A stretch of 47,693 nt of DNA from Chryseobacterium gleum (GCA_945871895.1 CAMBXP010000009.1:1-47693), one strand, 5' to 3'; numbered from the stretch's first letter, positions 33,601 to 44,052 are shown. Numbers and translations are program-made. The notes: generated from the sequence alone by a model not told the origin.

Positions 33601-36600
33601 GAAGTCGAACAAATTTTCATCAGGCCAAATAGCTTGCTTTGCTGCTTCTGTATTGTTGGCACTTACAGAAGATGGATCGGTAAATTTTAGTGGGATTTCA
33701 TACTCGTAATAGTTGTCATCAAAATCAGAACCCAAACGCAAAAACACCGACATTTTACCATCGTAATTTTCCGAAGGATCACCTTTGGTTTCGGCGTGAA
33801 CAAACATTTTTAAACAACCATAAGAACGCAAATCCACATTGGTATTGTAGAAGGCAGCGCGGCTATCACAACCATCTAAATTATCGATATTTAGAAACAA
33901 AGCTTGCTCATTCATTAACGATTGTGTTTGCAAGTTGTTCACCCTTTCTACAGGGGCTATGTAAGGAATAGGTTCTTTCTGACTATCCTCTTCAACGTTG
34001 ATAGAAGTAACCACAAATTTAGTGTTGTCGTCGCTCGCCACAAACTCACAATCACCCTTCATCTGACTTTCATATTTTCTCCAGGTTTCGCGCACCAAAT
34101 CCATTCTAGCAAAACGCAAAACAACCGGATCTTGCCAACCTTTCATCATAATTCTAATGAAGCGCATAGAACGGAAATCTTGGATACCTCCAATAGCTTT
34201 TTCTGGTTCACGAATTGGAATTCTAAAATGAATCCAACGCGCCTCAGGTGATTTATCATAATTATTGATAGATGCCACTGGGTTGGGAACGTAAATATTG
34301 TTGATGTAATTGGTTCCCGCCAATTGATCAGCAACTTCTAAGTCTTGCGGTCGCATTGAAATGTGATATTCATAATAACTTTCTCCTTCGCCCATGGTAT
34401 TGTCGCGATTGATATCTTCAATATCTGGAATGGTAGTAGCCGATTTAATGTAAGTAGAATTTTCATCTACGGGTGAGTTACCACTGGTTCCATTAAAATA
34501 TTTATATCGATTCAACACCATCTCATTAGAATTGTCGAAATTTTCATCTCTAAAATGAACAAAATTATCGGCTGATGGATCTTGCTGAATATCGCTTGGC
34601 ACACTTCCAAAATTCTTAGAATAAAAATCTAAATAATTTTGATAAAAAGTTTTCTCGTTGTCATCTGTTAAACCATCTAAACCAACATCTTGAAATTCGC
34701 GTGCTGCAGGGTCGTTGTTAAATGCGTTTACAATATTTAAACTGTTGGGCACATAACCCCAAACAGTTTTGTCTACTCCTGATATGTCATTAGCGTTAGT
34801 TGGCAATCCGTTTTCAAAAGATTTTCTTGAATCGCTCAACACATCTTCCGATAAATTACCAATATGTACATACAAATCACCACCTTCTTTAGAACCTCCA
34901 TAAATAGAATAATCGTTTTGCACGCCATCGTAAAAAGGATCCATCATCCAAAACTCCAAAAACTCTATATTTGATGCCTCAAAATCAACTGTTTCAATCT
35001 TACGCATAATACCACCCCAGCGAGTTTCAGGATTTTTAAGTTGTCCGAATTTATCTACCCCCGATGAATAAGGGCTGGCAGTGGTATCGAAATTATACTG
35101 ACCTCTTTCGCTTGGGTAAAATGCCAAATCTAAAGTGGTAATATTTGGATTGATTCCGTTTTGCCCTTGCTTTTTAGGAAATACTTCTGTTTGGTTGATA
35201 GGGCGAATAAAATTGTTGTTTTGTTGTGCAGCATCATTCTGCAAATATTGAGGCGTATTGCTGCTGTTATCTATAAATAAATTGTCGATGCTGTACCACG
35301 TTAAATTTGCTCTGTTGAATCCCACAGCCAAAGAATTGGTTAAATTTCCTTCGGGAAATAGTTCTGAACGGCCGCGAGGTGTAGAAGCTAAAAACCACGA
35401 TGTTCGCACTGTGAGGGAAGTATTTGTTTCTGCTCCTTCAAAGTTATCGATGTAAGATTCACCTTGACCAGATTCGCCGTTTGCAATGGCCGATGAGGTG
35501 CCAGGAATCAATTGCGCAAACTCACCGTTAAAATCAATGATAGATGTTTCTTTGGTAGAAAGTAAAGGTAATTTATCTATCAACTTAGTAAGCAAAGGTA
35601 ATTCTGAATGATATTTAGTGTTGAGCCCCCAAATGGTATTCGACATTGGTTCATCGCCCAAATTCACCTTAAAATTGAGAGGCCTTTCTGTGAGATTTAA
35701 TATAGTTCCACCTATATTAAAATCTTTAGAGACGCGATAATTCAAATTGGCGCCCAACAAATTTTTGGTTTGAATATTAAACAAGGAATTGCTCTCAAGA
35801 GCTACCTTAACAGGTGTAGAAGAATTTAAAATTCCTTCGTTGATAATGGTCACTTGGCCCATCATATAATTCACTGTGTAATCTTGGTTTTCTACCAATG
35901 TTTTTCCACCCGCTGTTACTACCACCGAACCCTGAGGAACATTAGTTGCATTTAAACTAATCACATTGGAAGAACTCGTTTCAAATTTCACCCAAAATTT
36001 GAAACGATTTTTGGCCGGAAATTTAGTTTGTGCCGCTATAGGAGTTACGGTATACAATGAATCAAAACAATATCTATTGGCTACCGATACATCACTTAGC
36101 TTATTTCTCAAATACGAACCAAAGGGCTGTCGCACCGGAAAATAAATTCTTCCATTTTGAGCTTTAATAGTAACGCCTTCGATGAAATCGTAAAAACCAT
36201 CGGAGATTCTATCTTGTTGAATATTGATTTGATCGGCGCCCAGTAATTCTATCCATCGCGTCGCTTTGTTTACACCTTCGTTGATGAAATTAATATCGTT
36301 ATTGGAAGCTGCATCGGTGTACAAAATTTGCATTTGAAAGGTCTCTTGCTTAATGCCCGATTCACCCAAAGAATAAACATTTTTCATCATCAAATCCCAG
36401 GTTGGTATATGCGTGTTGTTTACCTTGTTTCCTTTTAACATTTTTAATATCAAGGCTTGTTTTCCAGTAGCTCCATCGGTTGAAAATTCACCTACCTGAT
36501 AAACTTGTGTTTGTCCGATTACCGTATACTGAAAAGCCACCGCCAAAATCTCATCAGCGTTTAGCGAACGATTTAAAGAAATATAACCCAGCTGAGGATT

Positions 36601-37821
36601 AAAAGTAAATTCCTCTGGTTTTAATTTTCGTGCATTTTCAATCTTATTGTATTGTTCTCCATCTTGATATCCCCACGATAATAATTTACCATCGGCATTG
36701 GTGAAATTTCTAATATCGGCGCTCGTCACTGCATCTTTAAACAAATTATTTACGTTATTCTCGGGGTAGTAAGAAGGCTGAACCAAAAGCGTGTTATCGT
36801 GCGGATTCTTTTCACCAATATCAATTAAACCCACAATGTTTCTCGAATCTTCATTGTTGTTGTTACCCACGTTAGTCATCCAAACCTCTACACGCGTAAT
36901 TTGCACCGGAGAATTCACAAAAGGCAAATTCGCCAACGCAGTATCATAGCGGTCGGCAAAATAATGCGCTAGAAAAAAGTGGCGGTTCGACTCGTATTGA
37001 TCGGCTTGTATCTTAAAATCTCGAATTTGAGAACCACCTTGCGTTTCTACAGATTTTGATTCTCCCTTTTGTTGAGTTGCAATGGCCGCTACCGATAACT
37101 TACCAAATTGCAATTCTGTTTTAACACCAAATAGTGTTTGGCTACCTTGAATCAACTGCGTTTGCAAAGGCAAGCTAACGTTACCCAATTCTATTTTCTT
37201 GATGATGTCGTCTTCGCTTCCTGTAAATTCTAATTTCATTTGATTCTCAAAATCGAAAGTTGATTGCGTGTTGTAATTGGTAGTTAATTTTAATTTGTCG
37301 CCTATCGTTCCTACAATGTTTAACTGAATATTTTGATTGAATTGAAAATTGCTGTTGCGCTGACTCCTAACTGGCAAAGCCGGATTTTTAATGGTAGAAG
37401 ACATCACGCCAAAAATTAACTCTGCAGAACCAGTAGGTTTTATTTCCACTTTATTCGACCCGAAAATGGATGCATCTTTTCCAGGGATTTTCATCGTAGG
37501 CAGCAATGGTTTACTTTTGTCGAAACCTTCGTTCTCCACTTTTTCTTTGAAATACTTCTTTTCAGAGGCCTTGTATCGCTCATCCCAATATTGATCGAAA
37601 GATTTAATTTCGGTACCTACAATTTCATTGCCCACCTTCTTTACTACTGTATAATTGTTGGTAGCTGGATTGTAGGTAACCTCTTCCTTCAACACCAAAG
37701 GATCATTGGTATAAGAAATACCTGTAATGTCTTTTTGCGCTTTCAATTGAGTTTGAACAATAAACTGACACAACAACAAAAACAGCCAAAATGGAGATAT
37801 ATTTTCTATAATTTTTTTCAC
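30628..37821 (-). CDS. sprA: SprA, outer-membrane translocon of the type IX secretion system
   Basis: The 2,397-residue protein matches the ~2,400-residue SprA (called Sov in Porphyromonas), a 36-strand beta-barrel that carries T9SS cargo across the outer membrane. It has a signal peptide (MKKIIENISPFWLFLLLCQF..., cut after LKAQ), many repeated beta-strand segments with aromatic ends, Asp/Asn-rich loops, and a C-terminal beta-strand ending LSLRYTL. A long charged helical segment (EERE...KKVKDDKA) lies near residues 1690-1730. Its start is 1 nt from the end of ruvA. Together with gldD and gldE elsewhere in the window it argues for gliding or T9SS in this organism. Confidence 0.95.
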   Translation of the reverse strand: MKKIIENISPFWLFLLLCQFIVQTQLKAQKDITGISYTNDPLVLKEEVTYNPATNNYTVVKKVGNEIVGTEIKSFDQYWDERYKASEKKYFKEKVENEGFDKSKPLLPTMKIPGKDASIFGSNKVEIKPTGSAELIFGVMSSTIKNPALPVRSQRNSNFQFNQNIQLNIVGTIGDKLKLTTNYNTQSTFDFENQMKLEFTGSEDDIIKKIELGNVSLPLQTQLIQGSQTLFGVKTELQFGKLSVAAIATQQKGESKSVETQGGSQIRDFKIQADQYESNRHFFLAHYFADRYDTALANLPFVNSPVQITRVEVWMTNVGNNNNEDSRNIVGLIDIGEKNPHDNTLLVQPSYYPENNVNNLFKDAVTSADIRNFTNADGKLLSWGYQDGEQYNKIENARKLKPEEFTFNPQLGYISLNRSLNADEILAVAFQYTVIGQTQVYQVGEFSTDGATGKQALILKMLKGNKVNNTHIPTWDLMMKNVYSLGESGIKQETFQMQILYTDAASNNDINFINEGVNKATRWIELLGADQINIQQDRISDGFYDFIEGVTIKAQNGRIYFPVRQPFGSYLRNKLSDVSVANRYCFDSLYTVTPIAAQTKFPAKNRFKFWVKFETSSSNVISLNATNVPQGSVVVTAGGKTLVENQDYTVNYMMGQVTIINEGILNSSTPVKVALESNSLFNIQTKNLLGANLNYRVSKDFNIGGTILNLTERPLNFKVNLGDEPMSNTIWGLNTKYHSELPLLTKLIDKLPLLSTKETSIIDFNGEFAQLIPGTSSAIANGESGQGESYIDNFEGAETNTSLTVRTSWFLASTPRGRSELFPEGNLTNSLAVGFNRANLTWYSIDNLFIDNSSNTPQYLQNDAAQQNNNFIRPINQTEVFPKKQGQNGINPNITTLDLAFYPSERGQYNFDTTASPYSSGVDKFGQLKNPETRWGGIMRKIETVDFEASNIEFLEFWMMDPFYDGVQNDYSIYGGSKEGGDLYVHIGNLSEDVLSDSRKSFENGLPTNANDISGVDKTVWGYVPNSLNIVNAFNNDPAAREFQDVGLDGLTDDNEKTFYQNYLDFYSKNFGSVPSDIQQDPSADNFVHFRDENFDNSNEMVLNRYKYFNGTSGNSPVDENSTYIKSATTIPDIEDINRDNTMGEGESYYEYHISMRPQDLEVADQLAGTNYINNIYVPNPVASINNYDKSPEARWIHFRIPIREPEKAIGGIQDFRSMRFIRIMMKGWQDPVVLRFARMDLVRETWRKYESQMKGDCEFVASDDNTKFVVTSINVEEDSQKEPIPYIAPVERVNNLQTQSLMNEQALFLNIDNLDGCDSRAAFYNTNVDLRSYGCLKMFVHAETKGDPSENYDGKMSVFLRLGSDFDDNYYEYEIPLKFTDPSSVSANNTEAAKQAIWPDENLFDFDFSVLTNAKLARNESMESDPENHFKNQRYKVIDGKNNVYVKGSPTLSQVKIMMIGVRNSGTSGEIRSAGVWVNELRLSCFDQQNGWAATATSTLKMADFGSVTLSGKMYTPGWGNITDKVSQRKRDYLNSYDAAANFELGKLIPAKYNVTVPVYLGYSESFQNQEFNPLDQDIRIKDIADADLRKKVRDSTQTYQRRRSMNFSNVRKNRSADKKKKAMPYDIENFDATYAFNEVFKSDVNTSYNVVQTYKGALNYNFTHQPKNFQPFINSPIIGFVKKTRLETYEEREQKLQQEIERLRKEKSNPADLKKAEEELKKVKDDKASFAKRASSLMQTPYLKLTREFNFFLVPSRIGVRNDLNRMYSESMIRNNSGAILLIDPVFNKNFYWDRAYDVSWDLSKSLKFKYGATNRARIDEPEGRIDVEEKVDSVITNLKQLGRNTNFTQTWDVNYDIPFRKIPFTDWITGTVKYTAKMDWQAAPLAFQSVGNTISNSNSKQLNLQFNLVNFYNKSAYLKKINNNVSKPPKVSSDTSKKEKAPSIDLAQVGLRMMMMVRNASFTYTETNGTFLPGYDAETEMLGLNLDQMSPGFKFITGQQQNNILEKAAKAGWLTRNSDSLNTKFTRNYTNNMNAKATLEPIKKMRIELTASRSYNRDSAFNYRLDENNDVTTFTNTVMQSYSITVLTIGSAFETKSDATSAVYEQFKSNRAVVASRLAAKNPYSSNAQQADGFYKGYGRTQSEVLLQSFVAAYIGKNAASSDLSLFKKLPMPNWRLNYDGFMQMAFIKKHFQSFTMSHAYSCTMSQSVTQNFAFISDGKGFTSVTNPAGFEPQYTINTVNISESLSPLIKIDATLKSSWIAKLEIKKTRTISLNLQGLSVNEMSNLTIAAGTGYKFKDVKLPFEILGKKVKSNLDVRADLSITNSKNVVHKIDGSDNIMNGANIMMLKTSADYVLSDKLNIRLFYEFTLNKPVTSNSFPSSNGNGGLSLRYTL

Positions 37822-38400
37822 TTACAAATTCTTCAAAGCTAGTTTAACTAGCTCTTCAACGCTTGCATTTTGATTTTCTGTAATTAATCTTTGAAGCACC
37901 TTCTCAACTACCCCTTTATTAAACCCTAACATAAGCAGCGCAGATAACGCTTCATCTCGGCTTGTATTGTGCGATGCAGAAAAAATAATACCCTCGGTAT
38001 GCTTAGATACTTTGCCTTTCAACTCTAAAATAATTCGTTGAGCCGTTTTTTCACCAATTCCTTTGATGCCCTTCATAGTGGAAACATCAGCAATAGCAAT
38101 AGCTCCAGCAACTCCATCAGGATCCATAGACGACAAAATTAAACGCGCAGTATTAGCGCCTACGCCAGAAACTGAAATTAACTGACGAAACAACGCTCTT
38201 TCAGCTTCATTGATGAATCCGTACAAAGTATGAGCGTCTTCTTTTATCGCCAAATGCGTAAGCAATTTACATGCTTCTACATTGCCAATTTTATCGAAGG
38301 TATGCAAAGAAATATGAATGAAATACCCCACTCCGTTGCACTCTATCACAACGTTTGTGGGCGTTTTTTCTACTAGTTTTCCGCTGATGTGGTTAATCAT
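37822..38400 (-). CDS. ruvA: Holliday junction branch migration protein RuvA
   Basis: The 192-residue RuvA has domain I ([31 protein letters not shown]), two helix-hairpin-helix motifs in domain II (LFRQLISVSGVGANTARLIL and STMKGIKGIGEKTAQRIILELKG) and the small domain III (DEALSALLMLGFNKGVVEKVL) that binds RuvB. The length is usual. It overlaps maeB by an ATGA junction and nearly touches sprA, so the three are transcribed together. The partner ruvB is at 42916, outside this transcript. Confidence 0.96.
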   Translation of the reverse strand: MINHISGKLVEKTPTNVVIECNGVGYFIHISLHTFDKIGNVEACKLLTHLAIKEDAHTLYGFINEAERALFRQLISVSGVGANTARLILSSMDPDGVAGAIAIADVSTMKGIKGIGEKTAQRIILELKGKVSKHTEGIIFSASHNTSRDEALSALLMLGFNKGVVEKVLQRLITENQNASVEELVKLALKNL

Positions 38401-40673
38401 AATTCACTTTGTTTTAACTGTGCATCAACCACCGCAATGGTCGCCATATTCACTATTTCACGCACCGATGATCCCAATTGTAAAACGTGAACTGATTTTT
38501 TCATTCCTATTAAAACCGGCCCGATAGCCTCTGTTTCGCCAATTTCCTGAATTAGTTTATAAGCAATGTTACCCGCAGCCAGATTAGGAAAAATCAAAGT
38601 ATTCGTTTGCTGATCTCCCAACTTGGTAAATGGAAATTTACTCATTCTCAATTTTGTATTTACAGCAAAATTTCCTTGAATTTCACCATCCACACAGATA
38701 TGCGGATACTTTTCATGCAATATTTTAACTGCCTCTCTTACCTTTTCCGCCTCAGCGCCTTTTGATGCGCCGAAATTAGAATACGACAACATCGCAATTC
38801 TAGGCTCAACACCAAACTGCTTCACTGCATCGTAAGTCAGCACTGCTATTTTCACCAAATCTTCTGCACTTGGATCTTGGTTAATGGTAGTATCAGAAAG
38901 GAAATAAGCGCCTTTTTTAGTCATCACAATGTACATCCCTGCAATCATTTTATGCTGAGTATCCATTCCAATAACTTGTAAAGACGGACGAACTGAATCT
39001 TTGTAATTTCTGGTCACACCAGTAATTAAAGCATCGGCATCACCTGCTTCCACCATCATCGCTCCGAAATAATTTCTATTGCGCATGGCAACTTCCGCTT
39101 CGTGCAACGTATAGCCTTTGCGCTGACGCTTTTCGAATAGTTTTTGTGCGTACTTGCTTCTTTGCTCATCAACAGAATGGCTTCTGGTATCTATCATCAC
39201 CGCGTCACCCAACTCTAAATGATTTTCAGCAATAATTTCTTTGATGATATCTACATTACCCAACAAAATTGGTGTTGCAATTTTTTCATCGGCAACCAAC
39301 TGCGCGGCCTTCAAAACACTATAATTGTCGGCTTCTGCGAAAACAACTCGCTTTGGATTTTTTTTCGCTTGGATGGTAACTTGTCGCATGATTTTTTTGT
39401 CCATGCCCATCAACATACTTAACTCGTATTTGTACTTATCCCAATCTGTAATCGGACTACGAGCAACTCCGCTATCGCACGCAGCCTTTGCTACAGCAGG
39501 AGCAACTTCTATTAACAAACGAGGATCTAAAGGTTTTGGAATAATGTAATCTCTACCAAAGCTCAAATTCTTAATGCCGTATGCTTGATTCACTTCATCG
39601 GGCACTGGTTCTTTTGCCAATGCAGCAATGGAACGAACTGCAGCCAATTTCATTTCTTCGTTGATGGTAGTTGCATAAACATCTAAGGCTCCTCTAAAAA
39701 TGAAAGGGAATCCCAATACGTTGTTTACTTGGTTAGGATGGTCGGAACGGCCTGTTGCCACAATAACATCGGGTCTAGCATCAATTGCTTCTTGATATGG
39801 AATTTCTGGATCGGGGTTAGCGCAAGCAAAAACAATAGGGTCGTTCGCCATCGCTTTGATCATATCGCCATTCACAATATTTCCTCTTGATAATCCTAAG
39901 AAAACATCGCTTCTTTTTAGCGCATCGGCCAATGAAGGAAATGATTTTTCGTTGGCAAAAATTTCTTTGTGCTTATCTAAATCAGTTCTCTGCTTGGTAA
40001 TCATTCCTTTGGAATCAAACATGTAAATATTCTCCACCTTTGCACCCAAAGCCAAATACAGCTTGGCGCAGCTAATAGCCGACGGACCAGCACCACTCAC
40101 CACCACTGTTACCTCTTCAATTTTTTTACCTGTCAATTCTAAAGCATTCAACAAAGCAGCACCTGTGATAATTGCTGTTCCATGCTGATCATCGTGCATA
40201 ATAGGAATATTCAATTCCTTCTTCAAGCGCTCTTCTATCTCAAAACATTCGGGTGCTTTAATATCCTCCAAATTGATGCCTCCAAAAGTGGGAGAAATAG
40301 CTTTTACTGTTTCAACGAAACGATCAATATTGCTGGCATCTACTTCAATATCGAAAACATCGATATCTGCAAATATTTTAAACAATAAACCTTTTCCTTC
40401 CATCACTGGTTTAGAAGCCAAAGCACCAATATCTCCCAAGCCTAGCACCGCAGTACCATTTGAAATAACAGCAACCAAATTTCTTTTAGCGGTGTATTTG
40501 TAAGCATCTTCGGGATTTTCGGCAATGGCCAAACACGGCTCTGCAACGCCTGGCGAATAAGCCAGAGACAAGTCTCTTTGGGTGTGGTAGGGTTTAGATG
40601 GAATTACTTCGATTTTTCCAGGTCTTCCTTGCGAGTGATAATCTAACGCTTCTTGTTTTCTTAATTTGCTCAT
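38397..40673 (-). CDS. maeB: NADP-dependent malic enzyme with phosphotransacetylase-like domain
   Basis: The 758-residue protein is a MaeB-type fusion. Residues 1-~420 are malic enzyme ([95 protein letters not shown]). Residues ~430-758 are phosphate acetyltransferase-like ([44 protein letters not shown]), normally a regulatory module here. It decarboxylates malate to pyruvate, yielding NADPH. It starts a transcript maeB-ruvA-sprA-gcvH-vanZ, divergent from the sirtuin gene. Confidence 0.95.
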   Translation of the reverse strand: MSKLRKQEALDYHSQGRPGKIEVIPSKPYHTQRDLSLAYSPGVAEPCLAIAENPEDAYKYTAKRNLVAVISNGTAVLGLGDIGALASKPVMEGKGLLFKIFADIDVFDIEVDASNIDRFVETVKAISPTFGGINLEDIKAPECFEIEERLKKELNIPIMHDDQHGTAIITGAALLNALELTGKKIEEVTVVVSGAGPSAISCAKLYLALGAKVENIYMFDSKGMITKQRTDLDKHKEIFANEKSFPSLADALKRSDVFLGLSRGNIVNGDMIKAMANDPIVFACANPDPEIPYQEAIDARPDVIVATGRSDHPNQVNNVLGFPFIFRGALDVYATTINEEMKLAAVRSIAALAKEPVPDEVNQAYGIKNLSFGRDYIIPKPLDPRLLIEVAPAVAKAACDSGVARSPITDWDKYKYELSMLMGMDKKIMRQVTIQAKKNPKRVVFAEADNYSVLKAAQLVADEKIATPILLGNVDIIKEIIAENHLELGDAVMIDTRSHSVDEQRSKYAQKLFEKRQRKGYTLHEAEVAMRNRNYFGAMMVEAGDADALITGVTRNYKDSVRPSLQVIGMDTQHKMIAGMYIVMTKKGAYFLSDTTINQDPSAEDLVKIAVLTYDAVKQFGVEPRIAMLSYSNFGASKGAEAEKVREAVKILHEKYPHICVDGEIQGNFAVNTKLRMSKFPFTKLGDQQTNTLIFPNLAAGNIAYKLIQEIGETEAIGPVLIGMKKSVHVLQLGSSVREIVNMATIAVVDAQLKQSEL

Positions 40674-40738
40674 TTATAGTGCTTTTTTTTGCGCGGTAAT
40701 AGTAGTAATTTTAGAGCACTTTTAAAAATCTAAGAAAC

Positions 40739-41428
40739 ATGAAAAAAGTAGTGGTATTAACGGGTGCAGGCATTAGTGCAGAAAGCGGATTGAAGACTTT
40801 TCGCGACAGCGATGGTTTGTGGGAAAATTACAATGTATACGACGTGGCTACACCCGAAGCCTGGCATAAGAATCCTGCGTTGGTGCAAGAGTTTTATAAC
40901 CAACGAAGAAAACAGTGCGTTTCTGCCCAGCCTAACGAAGGGCATTTGGCACTAAAAAAATTGGAGCAAAAATTTAACGTAAACATCATCACACAAAACA
41001 TTGATGATTTGCACGAAAAAGCAGGCTCTGCCAATATTTTACATCTTCATGGAGAAATCACCAAAGCCAGAAGCACTAGAGATGCCGCATTGATATACAA
41101 CATTGATGGATGGGAAGTTAAAATGGGAGACAAATGCGAGAAGGGCTCGCAATTGCGCCCGCATATTGTTTGGTTTGGCGAAAATGTGCCCAATATTGGC
41201 GTAGCTCAAAGAATGGTTTCCGAAGCAGATTATATTTTGGTGATTGGCACTTCGTTGAATGTGTATCCTGCAGCCGGACTCGTTCATGCCGCTCCCAAGA
41301 GATGCAAAACTTTTTTAATTGACCCCAATGATTGCCCCACCCAAGGCATCCAGAACCTCACCATCATCAAAGAAAAAGCAGGTAGCGGAGTGCCAAAAGT
41401 TGTGACTCAACTCTTAGGTGAAGAATAA
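40739..41428 (+). CDS. cobB: SIR2-family NAD-dependent protein deacylase (class III-like)
   Basis: The 229-residue sirtuin has VLTGAGISAESGLKTFRDSDGLWE, TQNIDDLHEKAGS, LHLHGE with catalytic His104, and VIGTSLNVYPAAGL. It carries Tyr53 and Arg56 in FYNQRR, the Y-x2-R pair that favours acyl groups with a negative charge (succinyl, malonyl). The four zinc cysteines normally between about residues 108 and 150 are missing; the only Cys is C133. So it looks like a zinc-free, SIRT5/CobB-like deacylase, a group common in Bacteroidota. It has its own short intergenic region from maeB (65 bp). Confidence 0.9.
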   Translation: MKKVVVLTGAGISAESGLKTFRDSDGLWENYNVYDVATPEAWHKNPALVQEFYNQRRKQCVSAQPNEGHLALKKLEQKFNVNIITQNIDDLHEKAGSANILHLHGEITKARSTRDAALIYNIDGWEVKMGDKCEKGSQLRPHIVWFGENVPNIGVAQRMVSEADYILVIGTSLNVYPAAGLVHAAPKRCKTFLIDPNDCPTQGIQNLTIIKEKAGSGVPKVVTQLLGEE

Positions 41429-41485
41429 TTTTTGTATTTTCAGTATGATGTTTGCAGTAGGCTAAACATCTTTTAAAAATACATT

Positions 41486-41959
41486 ATGAAAACTGCTTTC
41501 ACTTCGGTCCTATTATTTGTGTTACTTACTTCAAGTATTTTTGCACAAAAAGCGCTTACAAATACCACCCTTAACACCCTCGATGGAAAAACCGTCAACC
41601 TTACTGAAATAGCCAAAAGAAACGAGTTAACCATAGTGGTTTTTTGGGCCATTTGGAACAACAATAGCGTCAATGAATTGAATGCTTTAAACGGCAAACT
41701 ATCGGTACCTATTTATGCTGTTTCTATCGACCCAAAAAGTGAAGAAGCTGAAGTTCTTCCTTTCGTTCAAAACAAAACATGGAAATACAACTTCTTACTC
41801 GACCCTAACAAGGAAGTATTTAGAGGTGTTGGTGGTACTTTCCCTCCCTTGATTTTAATTGTAGATAACACCGGAAAAGTGTTGTGGGAAAAACAAAATT
41901 TCACGGCTGGTGATGAGGCTGCGATTGTGGCTAAAGTGAATGAATTGGGCGGGAAATAA
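41486..41959 (+). CDS. Secreted thioredoxin-fold (TlpA-like) protein lacking the CxxC motif
   Basis: The 157-residue protein has a signal peptide (cut near IFAQKA) and a TlpA-like fold: LNTLDGKTVNLTEIA, VVFWAIWNNNSVNELNAL, IYAVSIDPKSEEAEVLPFV, and the cis-Pro region GGTFPPLILIVDNTGKVLWE. The redox motif WCxxC is replaced by WNNNS (N58, S61), so disulfide chemistry is not possible. It may be a structural or binding relative in the periplasm. It is 57 bp after the sirtuin gene, and its end meets the converging queG gene with 3 bp between. Confidence 0.85.
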   Translation: MKTAFTSVLLFVLLTSSIFAQKALTNTTLNTLDGKTVNLTEIAKRNELTIVVFWAIWNNNSVNELNALNGKLSVPIYAVSIDPKSEEAEVLPFVQNKTWKYNFLLDPNKEVFRGVGGTFPPLILIVDNTGKVLWEKQNFTAGDEAAIVAKVNELGGK

Positions 41960-41962
41960 TCT

Positions 41963-42892
41963 CTAATCCAAAAAATCAATATTCCTTTTCAATCCATTGA
42001 ATTTAGTGCGTTTTACGGCAGAATTCTTAAACAATTTATCGAAGGTTTCTTTGGAAATATTTTTCCATTGTTGCTTGGTCATTGAGAGCAAATCGGGATG
42101 AGGTACAAAAGTAGATTCTTGGTGTGGTTTGGAGAAAGAATTCCACGGACAAACATCCTGGCAAATATCGCAACCAAACATGTTATTATCGAACTGTCCC
42201 TTCATCGCCACAGGAATAGCATCTTTCAATTCTATGGTGAAATAAGAGATGCACTTGCTGCCATCAACCACATAAGGTTGAATAATTGCGCCAGTAGGAC
42301 AAGCATCTAAACAGCGCGTGCAAGTACCACAAAAATCGGCCACTTCATGATCCTCATCCAAGTCAATATCCAACAATAACTCGCCAATAAAAAAGAAAGA
42401 ACCGGCACCTCTAGAAATCAAATTAGAATTTTTTCCGATCCAACCTAAACCCGACTTCTTCGCCCAAGCTTTATCCATCACTGGAGCAGAATCTACAAAT
42501 ATTCGCCCTTCCACCTCTCCCACTTCTTGCTGAATAAAATTCAACAATTCTTGCAGCTTTCTTTTGATGACAAAATGATAATCTTCTCCATAAGCATACT
42601 TGCTGATTTTAGGGGCTTCTGGGTCTTTTTGTGTTTCTGTAGGAAAGTAATTTAAGAGCACAGAAACCACACTTTTACAGCCGTCGAAAAGCACTCGAGG
42701 ATCGAGTCTTTTATCGAAATAATTCTCCATGTATTTCATCTCTCCGTTGCGGTTTTCTTTGAGCCACTTCTCTAAACGAGGAGCCTCCTCCGCCAAAAAA
42801 TCAGCTTTGGAAATACCTGCCGACATAAAGCCCAATTCGAGCGCTTTTTGTTTGATGAGAAATGAAATTTTATGAGTTGATGCAGAATTCAA
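41963..42892 (-). CDS. queG: Epoxyqueuosine reductase
   Basis: The ~309-residue protein has a likely TTG start at 42892; the first ATG falls at residue 22, inside the conserved region. It carries the QueG DUF1730 domain ([43 protein letters not shown]), [27 protein letters not shown], and two 4Fe-4S motifs [16 protein letters not shown] and [10 protein letters not shown]. It reduces epoxyqueuosine to queuosine in tRNA with cobalamin. The other que genes are not in this window. Confidence 0.95.
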   Translation of the reverse strand: MNSASTHKISFLIKQKALELGFMSAGISKADFLAEEAPRLEKWLKENRNGEMKYMENYFDKRLDPRVLFDGCKSVVSVLLNYFPTETQKDPEAPKISKYAYGEDYHFVIKRKLQELLNFIQQEVGEVEGRIFVDSAPVMDKAWAKKSGLGWIGKNSNLISRGAGSFFFIGELLLDIDLDEDHEVADFCGTCTRCLDACPTGAIIQPYVVDGSKCISYFTIELKDAIPVAMKGQFDNNMFGCDICQDVCPWNSFSKPHQESTFVPHPDLLSMTKQQWKNISKETFDKLFKNSAVKRTKFNGLKRNIDFLD

Positions 42893-42915
42893 AATTCAAC
42901 ATTAAGAATTCATAA

Positions 42916-43938
42916 TTAAAAAAGTTTGCCTTGATTGCCTCTATATTCTTTACCAAGCCTTTGATACGCAAGCGCCGTAGCTTCTCTTCCGCGAGGAGTG
43001 CGATTTAAAAATCCTTGCATAATCAAAAAGGGTTCGTACACTTCTTCTATCGTTCCTGCTTCTTCACTAACGGCAGTGGCCAATGTATTTAAGCCTACTG
43101 GTCCGCCACCAAACTTATCTATAATCATAGAAAGGATTCTATTGTCCATTTCATCTAAACCGAATTCATCTACATTCAAGGCTGATAAAGCCATGTGGGC
43201 AATAGGTACAGTGATTGTTCCATTTCCTTTTATTTGCGCAAAATCTCTCACTCGTCTTAGCAGTGCATTGGCAATACGTGGTGTTCCTCTACTTCTTCTG
43301 GAGATTTCAAATGCTGCATCGTAATCTATAGGGATTTTCAATATTTCTGCTGAACGTTCAACAATACCTGTAAGCACTTCTGCATCGTAATATTCTAAAC
43401 GGCAGTTGATACCAAAACGAGCACGTAATGGGGCAGTTAATGAACCAGCGCGTGTGGTTGCACCAATCAATGTAAAAGGCTCTAAGGAGATTTGTACAGC
43501 ACGTGCATTGGGTCCAGAATCTATCATGATGTCGATAGAATAATCTTCCATAGCAGAGTACAAATATTCTTCTACAACCGGACTCAATCGATGTATTTCA
43601 TCGATAAATAAAACATCACCTTTTTGAAGATTGGTTAATAAGCCAGCTAGATCTCCAGCCTTTTCAATCATTGGTCCGGAAGCAATTTTTATATTAACTC
43701 CCAGTTCTTGAGAGATGATGTTTGCTAAAGTGGTTTTTCCTAATCCCGGAGGGCCATGTAACAACACATGATCTAACGCTTCTTCACGTTGCAAAGCAGC
43801 TTTAACAAAAACATCTAAATTATCCAATACGCTGCGCTGTCCGGCAAAATCATCGAAATGTTTAGGCCTTAGAACTTTCTCAAATTCCTTTTCGGCTGAA
43901 CTTAATTTTTCGTTATCGGGATTTAGTGCTTCGTTCAC
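42916..43938 (-). CDS. ruvB: Holliday junction ATP-dependent DNA helicase RuvB
   Basis: The 340-residue AAA+ protein has [11 protein letters not shown], Walker [12 protein letters not shown], Walker [10 protein letters not shown], sensor 1 LIGATTRAG, arginine finger APLRARFGI, and the winged-helix C-terminus ([48 protein letters not shown]). It drives branch migration with RuvA. A promoter is seen at 43983-44014. queG lies 23 bp downstream and may be co-transcribed. Confidence 0.97.
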   Translation of the reverse strand: MNEALNPDNEKLSSAEKEFEKVLRPKHFDDFAGQRSVLDNLDVFVKAALQREEALDHVLLHGPPGLGKTTLANIISQELGVNIKIASGPMIEKAGDLAGLLTNLQKGDVLFIDEIHRLSPVVEEYLYSAMEDYSIDIMIDSGPNARAVQISLEPFTLIGATTRAGSLTAPLRARFGINCRLEYYDAEVLTGIVERSAEILKIPIDYDAAFEISRRSRGTPRIANALLRRVRDFAQIKGNGTITVPIAHMALSALNVDEFGLDEMDNRILSMIIDKFGGGPVGLNTLATAVSEEAGTIEEVYEPFLIMQGFLNRTPRGREATALAYQRLGKEYRGNQGKLF

Positions 43939-43982
43939 AGGATTCGTTCTATGTTTAAATGCCAGTACGCCTTTTGGCGGAT

Positions 43983-44014
43983 TAAATGTAAAAAGTCAGA
44001 AAACTTCAATCAAA
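43983..44014 (-). promoter_or_regulatory. Bacteroidota-type promoter for ruvB
   Basis: On the minus strand TTTG (44014-44011) is followed after a 20-bp spacer by TACATTTA (43990-43983), matching TAnnTTTG at 7 of 8 positions. A start near 43976 would give a leader of about 38 nt. Confidence 0.6.
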
Positions 44015-44052
44015 TGTAAGAGTTTATGAATTACTTTCACAACCAGCCAACA

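Noticed and set aside
42893..42915. Inverted AT-rich sequence between ruvB and queG as a further heptamer array
   Set aside because: TTCAAAATTCAACATTAAG resembles the heptamers but is not in 7-bp phase; it may be another simple repeat, but the call is not supportable.
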